Source: Paraburkholderia sp. FT54 (GTDB lineage Bacteria > Pseudomonadota > Gammaproteobacteria > Burkholderiales > Burkholderiaceae). From it: a stretch of 64,000 nucleotides of DNA. The stretch lies in assembly GCF_031585635.1 (NCBI RefSeq), contig NZ_CP134195.1:2604001-2668000 (forward strand). Direction: 5' to 3'. A program made the translations under genes and the position numbers. Positions 1-9,716 of this stretch are shown here, piece by piece. Each line of letters starts with the position of its first letter. Position 1 is the stretch's first letter. The notes beneath the pieces were generated by a model that saw only the letters and a list, made by a program, of their open reading frames with translations, had not been told where the DNA came from and made no database searches.

Positions 1-1441
1 GCAGGCGCCGCAGTCGGTGTCGTATGCGTCGATGGCCGAGCGCCAGCAGGCGCTCGCCGCGCAGATCCTGAAGAATCCGGATGTGGTGAGCCTGACCTCG
101 TTCATCGGTGTGGACGGCAGCAATATCACGCTGAACAGCGGCCGCATGCTGATCAACCTGAAGCCGCGCGACGACCGCAGCCACACCGCGAGCGACGTGA
201 TCCGCCAGTTGCAGCGGGACGTGGCGCATATTCCCGGCGTGTCGCTGTACATGCAGCCGGTGCAGGACCTGACGATCGACTCGACGGTGAGTCCGACGCA
301 GTACCAGTTCATGCTGACCGATCCGAACATCGGCGAATTCACCACGTGGGTACCGAAGCTGATCGACCGCTTGAAGCAGTCACCCGAACTGGCCGATGTC
401 GCCACGGATCTGCAGGACAACGGCCAGTCCGTTTACGTCGAAATCGACCGCGCCACCGCGTCGCGCTACGGCATCACGCCAGCCACCGTGGACAGCGCGC
501 TGTACGACGCGTTCGGCCAGCGCATCATCTCGACCATCTTCACGCAGTCGAACCAGTACCGTGTGATTCTGGAAGCGCAGCCGGCGATGCAGCATTACAC
601 CGAATCGCTGAAGTCGATCTATCTGCCCTCTTCCACGTCGACGGGCGGGCAGGTGCCGCTGTCGTCGATCGCGAAGTTCATCGAGAAGCCCGCGCCGCTG
701 CTGGTCACGCACCTGAGCCAGTTCCCGGCCACCACGGTGTCGTTCAACCTCGCGCCGGGCTCGTCGCTCGGCGCGGCGGTGAAGGCGATCGACCAGGCGG
801 AGAAGGACATCAGCTTGCCCCCGTCGTTCCAGACGCGCTATCAAGGCGCGGCGCTGGCGTTCCAGGCGTCGCTGTCGAACGAACTGTTCCTGATTCTCGC
901 GGCGATCATCACGATGTACATCGTGCTGGGTGTGCTGTACGAGAGCTTCATTCATCCGATCACGATTCTCTCCACACTGCCTTCGGCCGGCGTCGGCGCG
1001 TTGCTGGCGCTGCTGATCACCGGACATGATCTCGACATCATCGGCATCATCGGTATCGTGCTGCTGATCGGTATCGTGAAGAAGAACGCGATCATGATGA
1101 TCGACTTCGCGCTCTACGCCGAGCGCGAGGAAGGCAAGCCGCCGCGCGAAGCGATCTACCAGGCGTGTCTGCTGCGCTTCCGGCCGATCCTGATGACCAC
1201 GCTCGCCGCCCTGCTCGGCGCGCTGCCGCTGATGCTCGGCACCGGCGCGGGCTCCGAATTGCGCCGTCCGCTCGGTATCGCGATTGCGGGCGGGCTGATC
1301 GTCAGCCAGTTGCTGACGCTGTTCACCACGCCGGTGATCTACCTCGCGTTCGATTCGCTCGGCCGGCGCGCGCGCGAGCGCTTCAATCGCGGTGGGCCGT
1401 CCAAAGGCGCCACGCCGCCCGTCACCGATGCAGGGAACTGA
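1..1441 (+). CDS. RND efflux permease, MdtB/MuxB-like (5' end outside window)
   Basis: C-terminal part of a proton-driven inner-membrane multidrug exporter of the RND superfamily (known family role: drug efflux through a tripartite envelope complex). The frame is open from base 2, so the start lies outside the window; about 479 codons remain of an expected ~1040. Visible are the second porter loop, then a block of membrane helices with the RND motif [14 protein letters not shown] near the end. It is closely related in sequence to the next gene, which begins 3 bases after its stop. Two adjacent, different permeases match the MdtB-MdtC/MuxB-MuxC heteromultimer arrangement. The adaptor is expected upstream, outside the window. 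Confidence 0.93.
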   Translation, partial: QAPQSVSYASMAERQQALAAQILKNPDVVSLTSFIGVDGSNITLNSGRMLINLKPRDDRSHTASDVIRQLQRDVAHIPGVSLYMQPVQDLTIDSTVSPTQYQFMLTDPNIGEFTTWVPKLIDRLKQSPELADVATDLQDNGQSVYVEIDRATASRYGITPATVDSALYDAFGQRIISTIFTQSNQYRVILEAQPAMQHYTESLKSIYLPSSTSTGGQVPLSSIAKFIEKPAPLLVTHLSQFPATTVSFNLAPGSSLGAAVKAIDQAEKDISLPPSFQTRYQGAALAFQASLSNELFLILAAIITMYIVLGVLYESFIHPITILSTLPSAGVGALLALLITGHDLDIIGIIGIVLLIGIVKKNAIMMIDFALYAEREEGKPPREAIYQACLLRFRPILMTTLAALLGALPLMLGTGAGSELRRPLGIAIAGGLIVSQLLTLFTTPVIYLAFDSLGRRARERFNRGGPSKGATPPVTDAGN

Positions 1442-1444
1442 GCG

Positions 1445-4400
1445 ATGAATCTGTCGCGTCCGTTTATCTCCCGCCCGGTCGCCACCACGCTGCTGGCGAT
1501 CGGCATCGCGCTGGCCGGTGTTTTCGCGTTCACCAAACTGCCGGTGGCGCCGCTGCCGCAGGTCGATTTCCCGACCATTTCGGTGCAGGCCACATTGCCG
1601 GGTGCGAGTCCGGATACCGTGGCGACCAGCGTCGCCAGTCCGCTCGAACGGCATCTCGGCACGATCGCGGATGTCACCGAAATGACCTCGTCGAGCTCGG
1701 TCGGCTCGACGCGCATCACCATGCAGTTCGGCCTGAACCGCGACATCGACGGCGCCGCGCGCGACGTGCAGGCCGCCATCAATGCGGCGCGCGCCGATCT
1801 GCCGGCGAGCCTGCGCAGCAACCCGACGTACCACAAGGTCAATCCAGCCGACGCGCCGATCCTGATTCTCGCGCTCACGTCGAAAACGCTCACGGCCGGC
1901 CAGTTGTACGACTCCGCGGCCACCGTGCTGCAACAGTCGCTGTCGCAGGTGGACGGCGTCGGCGAGGTGGATGTGAGCGGCTCGGCCAATCCGGCCGTGC
2001 GTGTCGAACTGGAGCCGAATGCGCTCTCGCACTACGGCATCGGTCTCGAAGACGTGCGCGCGGCACTCGCCGCCGCCAACGCGAACAGCCCGAAAGGCTC
2101 GATCGAATTCGGCCCGAACCGCGTGCAGATCTATACCAACGACCAGGCCAGCAAGGCCTCGCAATACAAGGATCTGGTCATCGCCTATCGCAACGGCGCG
2201 GCGGTGAAGCTCTCCGATGTGGCCGAGGTGGTCGATTCGGTCGAGGATCTGCGCAACCTCGGCCTCTTCAACGGCAAGCGTTCGGTGCTGGTGATTCTGT
2301 ACCGCCAGCCGGGCGCGAACATCATCGACACCATCGACCGTGTCACCGCGATGCTGCCGCAACTGCACGCGTCGCTGCCCGCGGACGTCGACATCGCGCC
2401 GGCCGCCGACCGCTCCACCACCATCCGCGCCTCGCTGAAAGACACCGAGCGCACGCTGGTGGTCGCGGTCGCGCTGGTGGTGATGGTGGTGTTCCTGTTC
2501 CTGCGCAACTGGCGCGCCACGCTGATTCCGAGCGTGGCCGTGCCGATCTCCATCATCGGCACGTTCGGCGCGATGTACCTGCTCGGATTCTCGATCGACA
2601 ACCTCTCGCTGATGGCCTTGACCATCGCGACCGGCTTCGTGGTCGACGACGCGATCGTCGTGCTGGAGAACATCTCGAGACATATCGAGAATGGCGTGCC
2701 GCGCATGAAGGCGGCCTTCCTCGGCGCGCGCGAAGTCGGCTTTACCGTGCTGTCCATCAGCATCTCGCTGGTCGCCGTGTTCCTGCCGATTCTGCTGATG
2801 GGCGGCATTGTCGGGCGCCTGTTCCGCGAATTCGCGCTCACGCTCTCGCTCGCGATCGGCGTGTCGCTGATCGTCTCCCTCACGCTCACGCCGATGATGT
2901 GCTCGCGCCTGCTGCGCGAGCCGCACGAGCAGAAGGAAGAAGGACGTTTCGGCCGCTGGCTGGAACGCGGCCTGACGTCGATGCAGCGCGGCTACGAGCG
3001 CACGCTCGGCTGGGCGCTGCTGCATCCGCGCCTGATCGTGACGATCCTGCTGCTGACCATCGGCCTGAACGTCTGGCTGTACATCATCGTGCCGAAGGGC
3101 TTCTTTCCGCAGCAGGACACCGGGCGCCTGATCGGCGGCATTCAGGCCGATCAGGCCACCTCGTTCCAGTCCATGAAAGGCAAGTTCGCGCAGATGATGG
3201 AGATCGTCGGCAAGAATCCGGCGGTGGAAAGCGTGGCCGGTTTCACCGGCGGCCGGCAGACCAATTCCGGCTTCATGTTCGTGACGCTGAAATCCAAGTC
3301 CGAACGCAAGGTCTCCGCCGATCAGGTGATCCAGCAACTGCGCGCGCCGCTCGGCGACGTGGCCGGCGCGCGGACGTTCCTGCAGGCGGTGCAGGACATC
3401 CGCGTCGGCGGGCGGCAATCGAACGCGCAGTACCAGTTCACGCTGCTGGCCGATTCGACGCCCGACCTGTACCTGTGGGGACCCAGACTCACCGAGGCGC
3501 TGCAGGCGCGCCCCGAACTGGCGGACGTGAATTCCGACCAGCAGCAAGGCGGCCTCGAAGCCATGGTGACGATCGACCGGGCCACCGCCGCGCGCCTCGG
3601 CATCAAGCCGGCGCAGATCGACAACACCTTGTACGACGCGTTCGGCCAGCGCCAGGTGTCGACCATCTATAACCCGCTGAACCAGTATCACGTCGTGATG
3701 GAAGTCGCGCCGAAGTACTGGCAGAGCCCGGACATGCTGAAGCAGATCTACGTCAGTACCTCGGGTGGCAGCGCGAGCGGCACGCAGACCACCAACGCGC
3801 CGGCGGGCACGGTGACGGCAACGGCGAGCACGACCTCGACCACTTCGTCGACCAGCGCGACGACAGGCGGCACGGCGGGCACGACCGCATTGAGCGCGGC
3901 GAGCATTGCTGCCGACTCCGCGCGCAATCAGGCGATCAATTCGATCGCGGCGAGCGGCAAGTCGAGCGCTTCGTCGGGCGCGGCCGTGTCGACCGCGAAG
4001 GAAACCATGGTGCCGCTGTCGGCGATGGCGAGCTTCGGACCGGGAAGTACCCCGCTCGCCGTGAATCACCAGAGCCAGTTCGTGGCCTCGACGATATCGT
4101 TCAACTTGCCGCCGGGCGTTTCGCTGTCGACCGCGACGCAGGCGATTTACGACACGATGGCGCAGATCGGCATGCCGGGGACTATCCACGGCAGTTTCCA
4201 GGGGACGGCGCAGGCGTTCCAGCAGTCGTTGTCTGATCAGCCGATTCTGATTCTGGCCGCGCTGGCCGCTGTGTATATCGTGTTGGGGATGCTGTACGAG
4301 AGCTACATCCATCCGTTGACGATTCTGTCGACGCTGCCTTCAGCGGGCGTCGGCGCGTTGCTGGCGCTGTTGTTGTTCAAGACGGAGTTCAGCATCATTG

Positions 4401-4768
4401 CGTTGATCGGCGTGATTCTGCTGATCGGCATCGTGAAGAAGAACGCGATCATGATGGTGGATTTCGCCATCGAGGCGTCGCGGCAGGGACTGTCGTCGCG
4501 GGATGCGATTCACCAGGCTTGTCTGCTGCGGTTCCGCCCGATCATGATGACCACTTTTGCCGCGTTGCTGGGGGCTTTGCCGCTCGCGTTCGGGCGCGGT
4601 GAAGGGGCTGAGCTGCGGGCGCCGCTGGGAATCGCGATTGTTGGCGGGTTGATTGTCAGTCAGATGCTGACGCTCTATACCACGCCGGTGGTGTATCTCT
4701 ATATGGATCGGATTCGCGTTAGGTGGGAGTCTCACAGGGCTCGCCGGGCGGGGACGGCCGCTACTTGA
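1445..4768 (+). CDS. RND efflux permease, MdtC/MuxC-like, with low-complexity insertion
   Basis: 1107-residue RND permease, probable partner of the preceding MdtB-like protein. The N-terminus ([17 protein letters not shown]) is the first transmembrane helix, and the proton-relay Asp pair lies at about D401-D402 in [12 protein letters not shown]. The family is usually ~1025-1050 residues; the extra length is a Ser/Thr/Ala/Gly-rich insertion at about residues 773-850 in the second periplasmic porter loop, absent at the same place in the upstream paralogue. No outer-membrane factor gene follows; the next gene is on the other strand. The substrate cannot be told from sequence. Confidence 0.95.
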   Translation: MNLSRPFISRPVATTLLAIGIALAGVFAFTKLPVAPLPQVDFPTISVQATLPGASPDTVATSVASPLERHLGTIADVTEMTSSSSVGSTRITMQFGLNRDIDGAARDVQAAINAARADLPASLRSNPTYHKVNPADAPILILALTSKTLTAGQLYDSAATVLQQSLSQVDGVGEVDVSGSANPAVRVELEPNALSHYGIGLEDVRAALAAANANSPKGSIEFGPNRVQIYTNDQASKASQYKDLVIAYRNGAAVKLSDVAEVVDSVEDLRNLGLFNGKRSVLVILYRQPGANIIDTIDRVTAMLPQLHASLPADVDIAPAADRSTTIRASLKDTERTLVVAVALVVMVVFLFLRNWRATLIPSVAVPISIIGTFGAMYLLGFSIDNLSLMALTIATGFVVDDAIVVLENISRHIENGVPRMKAAFLGAREVGFTVLSISISLVAVFLPILLMGGIVGRLFREFALTLSLAIGVSLIVSLTLTPMMCSRLLREPHEQKEEGRFGRWLERGLTSMQRGYERTLGWALLHPRLIVTILLLTIGLNVWLYIIVPKGFFPQQDTGRLIGGIQADQATSFQSMKGKFAQMMEIVGKNPAVESVAGFTGGRQTNSGFMFVTLKSKSERKVSADQVIQQLRAPLGDVAGARTFLQAVQDIRVGGRQSNAQYQFTLLADSTPDLYLWGPRLTEALQARPELADVNSDQQQGGLEAMVTIDRATAARLGIKPAQIDNTLYDAFGQRQVSTIYNPLNQYHVVMEVAPKYWQSPDMLKQIYVSTSGGSASGTQTTNAPAGTVTATASTTSTTSSTSATTGGTAGTTALSAASIAADSARNQAINSIAASGKSSASSGAAVSTAKETMVPLSAMASFGPGSTPLAVNHQSQFVASTISFNLPPGVSLSTATQAIYDTMAQIGMPGTIHGSFQGTAQAFQQSLSDQPILILAALAAVYIVLGMLYESYIHPLTILSTLPSAGVGALLALLLFKTEFSIIALIGVILLIGIVKKNAIMMVDFAIEASRQGLSSRDAIHQACLLRFRPIMMTTFAALLGALPLAFGRGEGAELRAPLGIAIVGGLIVSQMLTLYTTPVVYLYMDRIRVRWESHRARRAGTAAT

Positions 4769-4840
4769 TGGATGCCGAAAGACCACCGTGCCTTTAAGAA
4801 AAGGCCACCAGTGCAAAGCATCCAGAAGCAAATCCGGACC

Positions 4841-5323
4841 CTAAAGCTTCTGCTCCGCAGCGAGCAAAAAAATCCGCGCCCATTGCCTGGCCTGCCGCCC
4901 ATCCCGCATAGGCAAAACCCAAATCTGGCGCTTAGGATCTTTGACCTTCAAGGCGACCTGCCACTGAGCATCGGCGCCCTGCACTTGCGCCTCAAGCAAA
5001 TCAGCAAAGATATAAGCCCCCTGCTCGTCACCGAGATGAATCTCACACAGCCGCTTGCCGGCGGCAAGGCGCACCCGCCCCCAACCGCCTTTGAGTTCGT
5101 GAGTCCAATCACCATCACGAACATTCGCTGACACTTCCATGCGCCGCCGCCACCAATAAGCCAGCGCGGCAATCAGCAGTACAGCGACGAGCACGGCAAC
5201 GCCAACCGCCACGGCAAGACCAAAGCCTGCCTGCAGGGCATAAAACGCCCGCACCGCGCCATACACCAGCGCGATCAGCGCAATCAACGCAACGAGAATC
5301 GGCATCGCAAGCTCACGAGGCAA
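4841..5323 (-). CDS. Hypothetical two-helix membrane protein
   Basis: 160-residue protein with two hydrophobic stretches at about residues 7-27 and 32-56, then an arginine-rich stop-transfer YWWRRR and a soluble ~100-residue C-terminal domain. That domain has a Trp-rich, beta-like pattern (GDWTHELKGGWGRVRLAAG). No family is recognised. It stands between the 3' end of the RND genes and the peroxiredoxin, transcribed toward the former. The start may be Met1 or Met7; both precede the first helix. It is likely real because codon use is typical and the hydrophobic-then-soluble layout is coherent. Confidence 0.7.
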   Translation of the reverse strand: MPRELAMPILVALIALIALVYGAVRAFYALQAGFGLAVAVGVAVLVAVLLIAALAYWWRRRMEVSANVRDGDWTHELKGGWGRVRLAAGKRLCEIHLGDEQGAYIFADLLEAQVQGADAQWQVALKVKDPKRQIWVLPMRDGRQARQWARIFLLAAEQKL

Positions 5324-5406
5324 AAAAACTCAGTCTGGCACGAGCGACGCCTACCTCTCACAACAAGAAATCATGGCGAAAATCGCGCGTGCGGCGAGCG
5401 TGGGAG

Positions 5407-5970
5407 TTACGGCTGCTTGTGCGTCGCAGCCCAATCCTTCACCGCCTTCAGCGTGTTCTCGACATGCTTCTCCGGCGACAGACTCGTGTATTCATAAATG
5501 ATCTTGCCATCCGGCGCGATCACATATGACACGCGATTGGCCATCGACGCATGCATCGGCAGGCCCGCATCATACGCACCGATCACCTTCGAATCGGCGT
5601 CGGCCGCGACCGGGAATTTGCTGCGGCACTCGCTCACTGAAAACTTCGTCAACGTGTCGATGTTGTCGTGCGACACGCCGATCACCGTCGCGCCATATTT
5701 CTTGTACTCATCGACGGCTTCGGCAAACTCGTGGGCTTCGATCGTACAGCCCGTGGTGAAGGCCGCCGGATAGAAATACACCACCACCGGCCCTTTCTTC
5801 AGCTCGTCGGCCAGCGAATACGTATAGGTCTTGCCGCCCAACGAGGCCTGCGTGGTGAACGCCGGCGCCACGTCGCCCGGCTTGAGGGTCGCCGAGGCCG
5901 TCAGCGAATGCATGGCGAATCCCACCGACACGACGGCGGCAAGTGCCGCCGATATGAATTTCTTCTTCAT
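5407..5970 (-). CDS. Exported peroxiredoxin (AhpC/TSA family)
   Basis: 187-residue thiol peroxidase. An N-terminal signal peptide (MKKKFISAALAAVVSVGFAM...ASA) indicates a periplasmic location. The peroxiredoxin signature PAAFTTGC fits PxxxTxxC, with peroxidatic Cys75; Cys115 (SVSEC) is a possible resolving cysteine. Cys75 is not followed by the C-X4-C pattern of many BCP/PrxQ enzymes. The start at 5970 was chosen over an upstream in-frame codon because AGGAAGGAAG lies directly before it and it opens with a Lys-rich signal peptide. Family role: reduction of peroxides with thiols; the electron donor is unknown. Confidence 0.92.
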   Translation of the reverse strand: MKKKFISAALAAVVSVGFAMHSLTASATLKPGDVAPAFTTQASLGGKTYTYSLADELKKGPVVVYFYPAAFTTGCTIEAHEFAEAVDEYKKYGATVIGVSHDNIDTLTKFSVSECRSKFPVAADADSKVIGAYDAGLPMHASMANRVSYVIAPDGKIIYEYTSLSPEKHVENTLKAVKDWAATHKQP

Positions 5971-6171
5971 CTTCCTTCCTCCAGGCGTGGATGCACGCGG
6001 TTCGTCCAATGAACCCAAGGCCGCCGCGTTCAGGAGAACGCCGGCCAACTCCGCTATTGGACCACGTACTCACAAGGTACGTAAGAAGCAGCCTGAAGGA
6101 TGCAGAAGTCGTTGCCGTGAACGCAGCCACGGCAAACGCGGGGAAAGCGCGCGCGACCGCCCCGCCGCGCG

Positions 6172-7509
6172 TCAGGCGACCGCTTCCTCGATATGCGCGC
6201 CAAACCAGGCCGCGGCCGACAGATTCAGCTCGGCCAGCACCTCGGGCGTGAAGGCCACGAAGCCGGCTGGCGCGTCGGGGCCCAACGCGATCGACGCCGC
6301 GTCGACGCCCTCGCCGGCCGCCTCGGCGAGACGCAGCAAGGTGCCCAGTTCGCCGCGCCCCGACACGATCGCTTCGCGAATCTGCGGCGCGAGGCCGAGT
6401 TTGTCCAGCGCCGCGCCAGGCGAACTGCCGAGCACCACGTGAATCAGAGAAAAAATGCCGGTCATGAACGCGGCATCGGCGAATTCGTCGTCGGCGGGAC
6501 GCAGCCAGGCTGCGGCTAGTTCCATGAAGCGCGAACGCGTCCCCGCCAGTTGCACCAGCGGATCGGCGCGCCACGGCAGATCGCCGCTGTCGGCGTAGAG
6601 CAGCAGTTGCGCCCAGCGCGCGATCTGCCGCGTGCCGGTGGCGATGATCGCCTCGCGCAGCGACGCGATATTGCGCCCGAGCCCGAATGCACTCGAGTTG
6701 ACGAGGCGCAGCAGCTGCACCACCACGCTCGGATTCAGCTTGAGCTCCGCTTCGAGCTCGACGATGCCGGCATCGCGCGACAGCAAGGCCAGCAGGCGCA
6801 ACAGGCCCGGCCGCGGCGAGCGGTTGCGCGGCGCGGCCAGCACCTGCGGCCGGGCGAAAAAGTAGCCCTGAAACAGATCGAAACCGAGATCGCGCGCGAG
6901 CGCGAAGTCTTCGCGCGTCTCGACCTTCTCGGCAATCAGCGTCTTGCCCTGGCCGCTCACCAGCGACGCCAGCTTCGGCAGCACGGCGCGGTCGGTCTGC
7001 AGAAAGTCGATCTTGACGATGTCGGCGTGCGGCAGCGCGCCGATCAGCTCGTCGGACAGTTCGCTCACGTCGTCGAGCGCCACCTGAAAGCCGGCGCGGC
7101 GCAGCTCGCCCAGACGGCGGACCAGTTGCGCGTCGAATTTGACGGTCTCGAGGATTTCGAGCACGAAGCGCTCGGGCGGCATCAGATGGACGATGTCGTT
7201 AAAGAGCAGCGCGCGATCGATGTTGACGAAGCCGCGATGCTGGCCCAGCACCGTCGGCACGCCAATCCCGCCGAGGGCGCGCGCCACCACCTGCGCCGTC
7301 GCCTGGGCGTCGTCGGTGACTTCGGCGTAGTTATGCGCGCCGGCTCGAAACAACAATTCGTACGCATTGAGCGCGCCGTCGCGATCGAGGATCGGCTGGC
7401 GGCCCAGATAGACGAATTGCGCGGCGGCCAACGGCTCGGCGCCTTCGGCCGTTGCGTCGAGCACCTCGATGTGCCGGGCAGTGGCCTTGGCTTGATGGCG
7501 TTCAGACAT
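6172..7509 (-). CDS. EAL-HDOD signalling protein with degenerate EAL domain
   Basis: 445-residue protein with an N-terminal EAL-type fold (QPILDRDGALNAYELLFRAG, about residues 35-240) and a C-terminal HDOD domain (about 245-430). The EAL signature is replaced by ELLFR and the DDFGTG loop by DDVSEL, so metal and substrate ligands of a cyclic-di-GMP phosphodiesterase are missing. This matches the YuxH/CdgJ family, whose known members act by protein contacts in motility or biofilm control. ATG at 7509 was chosen over a TTG five codons upstream. It is divergent from the GGDEF-EAL gene and paralogous to the gene ending at 11311. Confidence 0.9.
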   Translation of the reverse strand: MSERHQAKATARHIEVLDATAEGAEPLAAAQFVYLGRQPILDRDGALNAYELLFRAGAHNYAEVTDDAQATAQVVARALGGIGVPTVLGQHRGFVNIDRALLFNDIVHLMPPERFVLEILETVKFDAQLVRRLGELRRAGFQVALDDVSELSDELIGALPHADIVKIDFLQTDRAVLPKLASLVSGQGKTLIAEKVETREDFALARDLGFDLFQGYFFARPQVLAAPRNRSPRPGLLRLLALLSRDAGIVELEAELKLNPSVVVQLLRLVNSSAFGLGRNIASLREAIIATGTRQIARWAQLLLYADSGDLPWRADPLVQLAGTRSRFMELAAAWLRPADDEFADAAFMTGIFSLIHVVLGSSPGAALDKLGLAPQIREAIVSGRGELGTLLRLAEAAGEGVDAASIALGPDAPAGFVAFTPEVLAELNLSAAAWFGAHIEEAVA

Positions 7510-7810
7510 GGAGCTTCGGTGCAAGTGTTCGGTAAGCTACGCAGCAGCGACGTCATAGCCGGCACTGCACAACAGGTTGGTCCTATTAACGGACGTCGGG
7601 TAGCCGCACTTTAACTGAATCGGCCCCGCGCCGTTGCGAGGCGGCGCAAGCGTTTCCTTATCAGGTGTTTTTTACGGCCGGCGCTAAAGATTTCGCCGCA
7701 GGGGTCGTTATCTCGTTCTGATGGGGCGGCCTGATACCTCTCGACCGCCCTCATACGGCGGCGAACGTGCCGCCTCGCCTGCAGACGAATACAGGTTGCC
7801 AGCCATAAAC
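7510..7810. other. Divergent intergenic region
   Basis: About 300 bases between the starts of the EAL-HDOD gene (minus) and the PAS-GGDEF-EAL gene (plus). It presumably holds both promoters. The only recognisable element is the sigma-28-like box pair listed separately. No RNA gene, small ORF with a good ribosome site or convincing hairpin was seen. Confidence 0.6.
7685..7711 (+). promoter_or_regulatory. Possible sigma-28 (FliA)-type promoter
   Basis: TAAAGATT, an 11-base spacer, then GTCGTTAT. This compares with the enterobacterial FliA consensus TAAAGTTT-N11-GCCGATAA (7 of 8 and 5 of 8 matches). It lies about 100 bases before the chosen start of the PAS-GGDEF-EAL gene on the same strand. 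The -10 part is weak, so this is only a suggestion that the gene belongs to the motility regulon. Confidence 0.3.
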
Positions 7811-9625
7811 ATGGAAGCGAACAGGATCACCGCGCCCCGCCGGGGCTCCTTGCGCACGGTCATCGACCGGCTTCGTGCGTTCGGCCGGCGCGTGGACGGC
7901 AAACCGCAGACGGCCGCAAGCCGCGCTGCGCAACTGGAACAGGTGGTCGGCGCCGTCGACCTGTTGGCGCACGTCGACGACGAACTGCGCTTCATCTATG
8001 TGTCCGAGGCCAGCCTGCGCTTCATCGGTTATCACCGCGAGTATCTCGAGACCATCACGCTGCACGACCTCGTGGCGCCGGCCGACGTGCCGCGGCTCGA
8101 CACCCTGCTGACGCGCGCCGCCATCTCGGGCAACGTCGAGAAGGCCACGCTGGGTCTGATCAAGTCGCTCACTTACCCGATCACCGTCGAGCTGCGCGTG
8201 GTGCGCAGCAGCCACGACGGCGCCCAAGGCTATGCGATCGCCGCCTTCGACGTGTCGGCCTGGCGCGCCACCGAGGAACGCCTGACCCAGGCGCTGCATC
8301 TGGACCGCCTGACCAACCTGGCCAACCAGTCGGCGCTGATCCCGGCACTGCTCGACGTCCAGCAGCAAGCTGACGCGCACGGCACGCCGGCCGCGCTGCT
8401 GCTGCTCGACATCGACGACTATCAGCGCGTGAACCGCGCGCTCGGCTACGACGCCGGCGACGAAATGCTGCGCGACACCTCGCGCCGCATCCTGAACATG
8501 ACGAGCCCGAGCGAGACCGTGGCGCGCGTGGCCAGCGACGAGTTCGCGATCCTCGTGAAGCCCGCCGCCAGCCGCACCGACGCGGCGGCCGCCGCCGAAA
8601 CGCTGGCGCGGCGCCTGTTGACCGCGATCCAGCAGCCGTATGTGTTCAACGGCCAGCAGGTGCATCTGTCGGCGAGCATCGGCATCGCGCTCTATCCCGA
8701 CGTGCGCCACGCCAACGACACCGCCGCCCACGACACCCATCTGCTGCGCTGGGCCGACCATGCCCTCCTGCAGGCCAAGGCGGCCGGCGGCAACACGCTC
8801 GCCTTCTACGTGCCCGACGACAACCCCGCCGACGCCGAACGCCTGAAGCTGGAGGCCGACCTCTACGACGGTGTGCGCAACGGCGAGTTCTCGCTGCACT
8901 TCCAGCCGATCACGAGCAGCCGCACGCATGGCGTGGTCGGCGTGGAAGCGCTGATCCGCTGGTCGCATCCGGTGCACGGGCTGGTGCCGCCGTCCATGTT
9001 CATCCCGCTTGCCGAGTCGATCGGCCTGATCAACTTCCTCGGCAACTGGGTGTTGAAGGTGGCCTGCATGCAGTTGATCCAGTGGGATGCGAAAGGCATC
9101 TCCCTGCAATACGTGGCCGTGAACGTGTCGCCGCAGCAGTTCCGCGATCCGCGCTTCAAGGACTCCGTGCGCGAGGCGATCGAACTGACCGGCATCGATC
9201 CGCGCCGCCTCGTGTTCGAAATCACCGAAAGCCTGCTGATGCACGACCCGGCGCATGCCAAGGGTCTGCTCGAAGAGCTGACCGCGATGGGCATCCGCTT
9301 CGCGGTCGACGACTTCGGCACCGGCTATTCGAGCCTGGCTTACCTGCAACGCTTCCCGCTCGCCAAGCTCAAGATCGACAGGAGTTTTGTCGAGAATCTG
9401 CTAACCTCCCGGAACGATCAGGCAATCGTTAGCGCCGTCGTGGGTCTTGCACAGACATTGGATCTCGAACTGGTGGCCGAGGGCGTCGAAACGGAAGCGC
9501 AGCGCACGCTGCTCACCGAGATGGGATGCGACCACATCCAGGGGTGGCTCGTCTGCAAAGCGTTGCCCTCCGACGAACTCGCGCAGCGTTTCGAAGCGCG
9601 CACGCTTCACTTGCACAGCGCATAG
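7811..9625 (+). CDS. PAS-GGDEF-EAL cyclic-di-GMP protein (EAL intact, GGDEF degenerate)
   Basis: 604-residue cytoplasmic signalling protein without clear membrane helices: PAS sensor (about residues 40-155), GGDEF (about 165-330) and EAL (about 350-595). The cyclase signature reads ASDEF near residue 241 instead of GGDEF, so diguanylate cyclase activity is unlikely. The EAL part keeps EALIRW (near 379), FEITESLL, DDFGTGYSS and VAEGVETEAQ, the metal and catalytic motifs of cyclic-di-GMP phosphodiesterases. The start at 7811 is chosen for an AGG-containing site just upstream; an earlier in-frame ATG at 7721 has none. Predicted role: sensor-controlled breakdown of cyclic di-GMP. Confidence 0.92.
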   Translation: MEANRITAPRRGSLRTVIDRLRAFGRRVDGKPQTAASRAAQLEQVVGAVDLLAHVDDELRFIYVSEASLRFIGYHREYLETITLHDLVAPADVPRLDTLLTRAAISGNVEKATLGLIKSLTYPITVELRVVRSSHDGAQGYAIAAFDVSAWRATEERLTQALHLDRLTNLANQSALIPALLDVQQQADAHGTPAALLLLDIDDYQRVNRALGYDAGDEMLRDTSRRILNMTSPSETVARVASDEFAILVKPAASRTDAAAAAETLARRLLTAIQQPYVFNGQQVHLSASIGIALYPDVRHANDTAAHDTHLLRWADHALLQAKAAGGNTLAFYVPDDNPADAERLKLEADLYDGVRNGEFSLHFQPITSSRTHGVVGVEALIRWSHPVHGLVPPSMFIPLAESIGLINFLGNWVLKVACMQLIQWDAKGISLQYVAVNVSPQQFRDPRFKDSVREAIELTGIDPRRLVFEITESLLMHDPAHAKGLLEELTAMGIRFAVDDFGTGYSSLAYLQRFPLAKLKIDRSFVENLLTSRNDQAIVSAVVGLAQTLDLELVAEGVETEAQRTLLTEMGCDHIQGWLVCKALPSDELAQRFEARTLHLHSA

Positions 9626-9716
9626 CGATGCAGGCAAAGCGCACATGCAGCGGAACAAGCCGGCCTGTGGCCGGCGTGGCACTCATTGGAACATGTATGG
9701 CTTTGGCGGGACTCAC

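Noticed and set aside
1165-3672. Second long plus-strand frame inside the RND genes
   Set aside because: Arg/Ala-rich out-of-frame reading without any domain; typical of high-GC coding DNA.
380-4312. Open frame of 1310 codons on the minus strand across the RND genes
   Set aside because: Arg/His/Asp-rich shadow of the two RND permeases, which are recognised family members on the plus strand.
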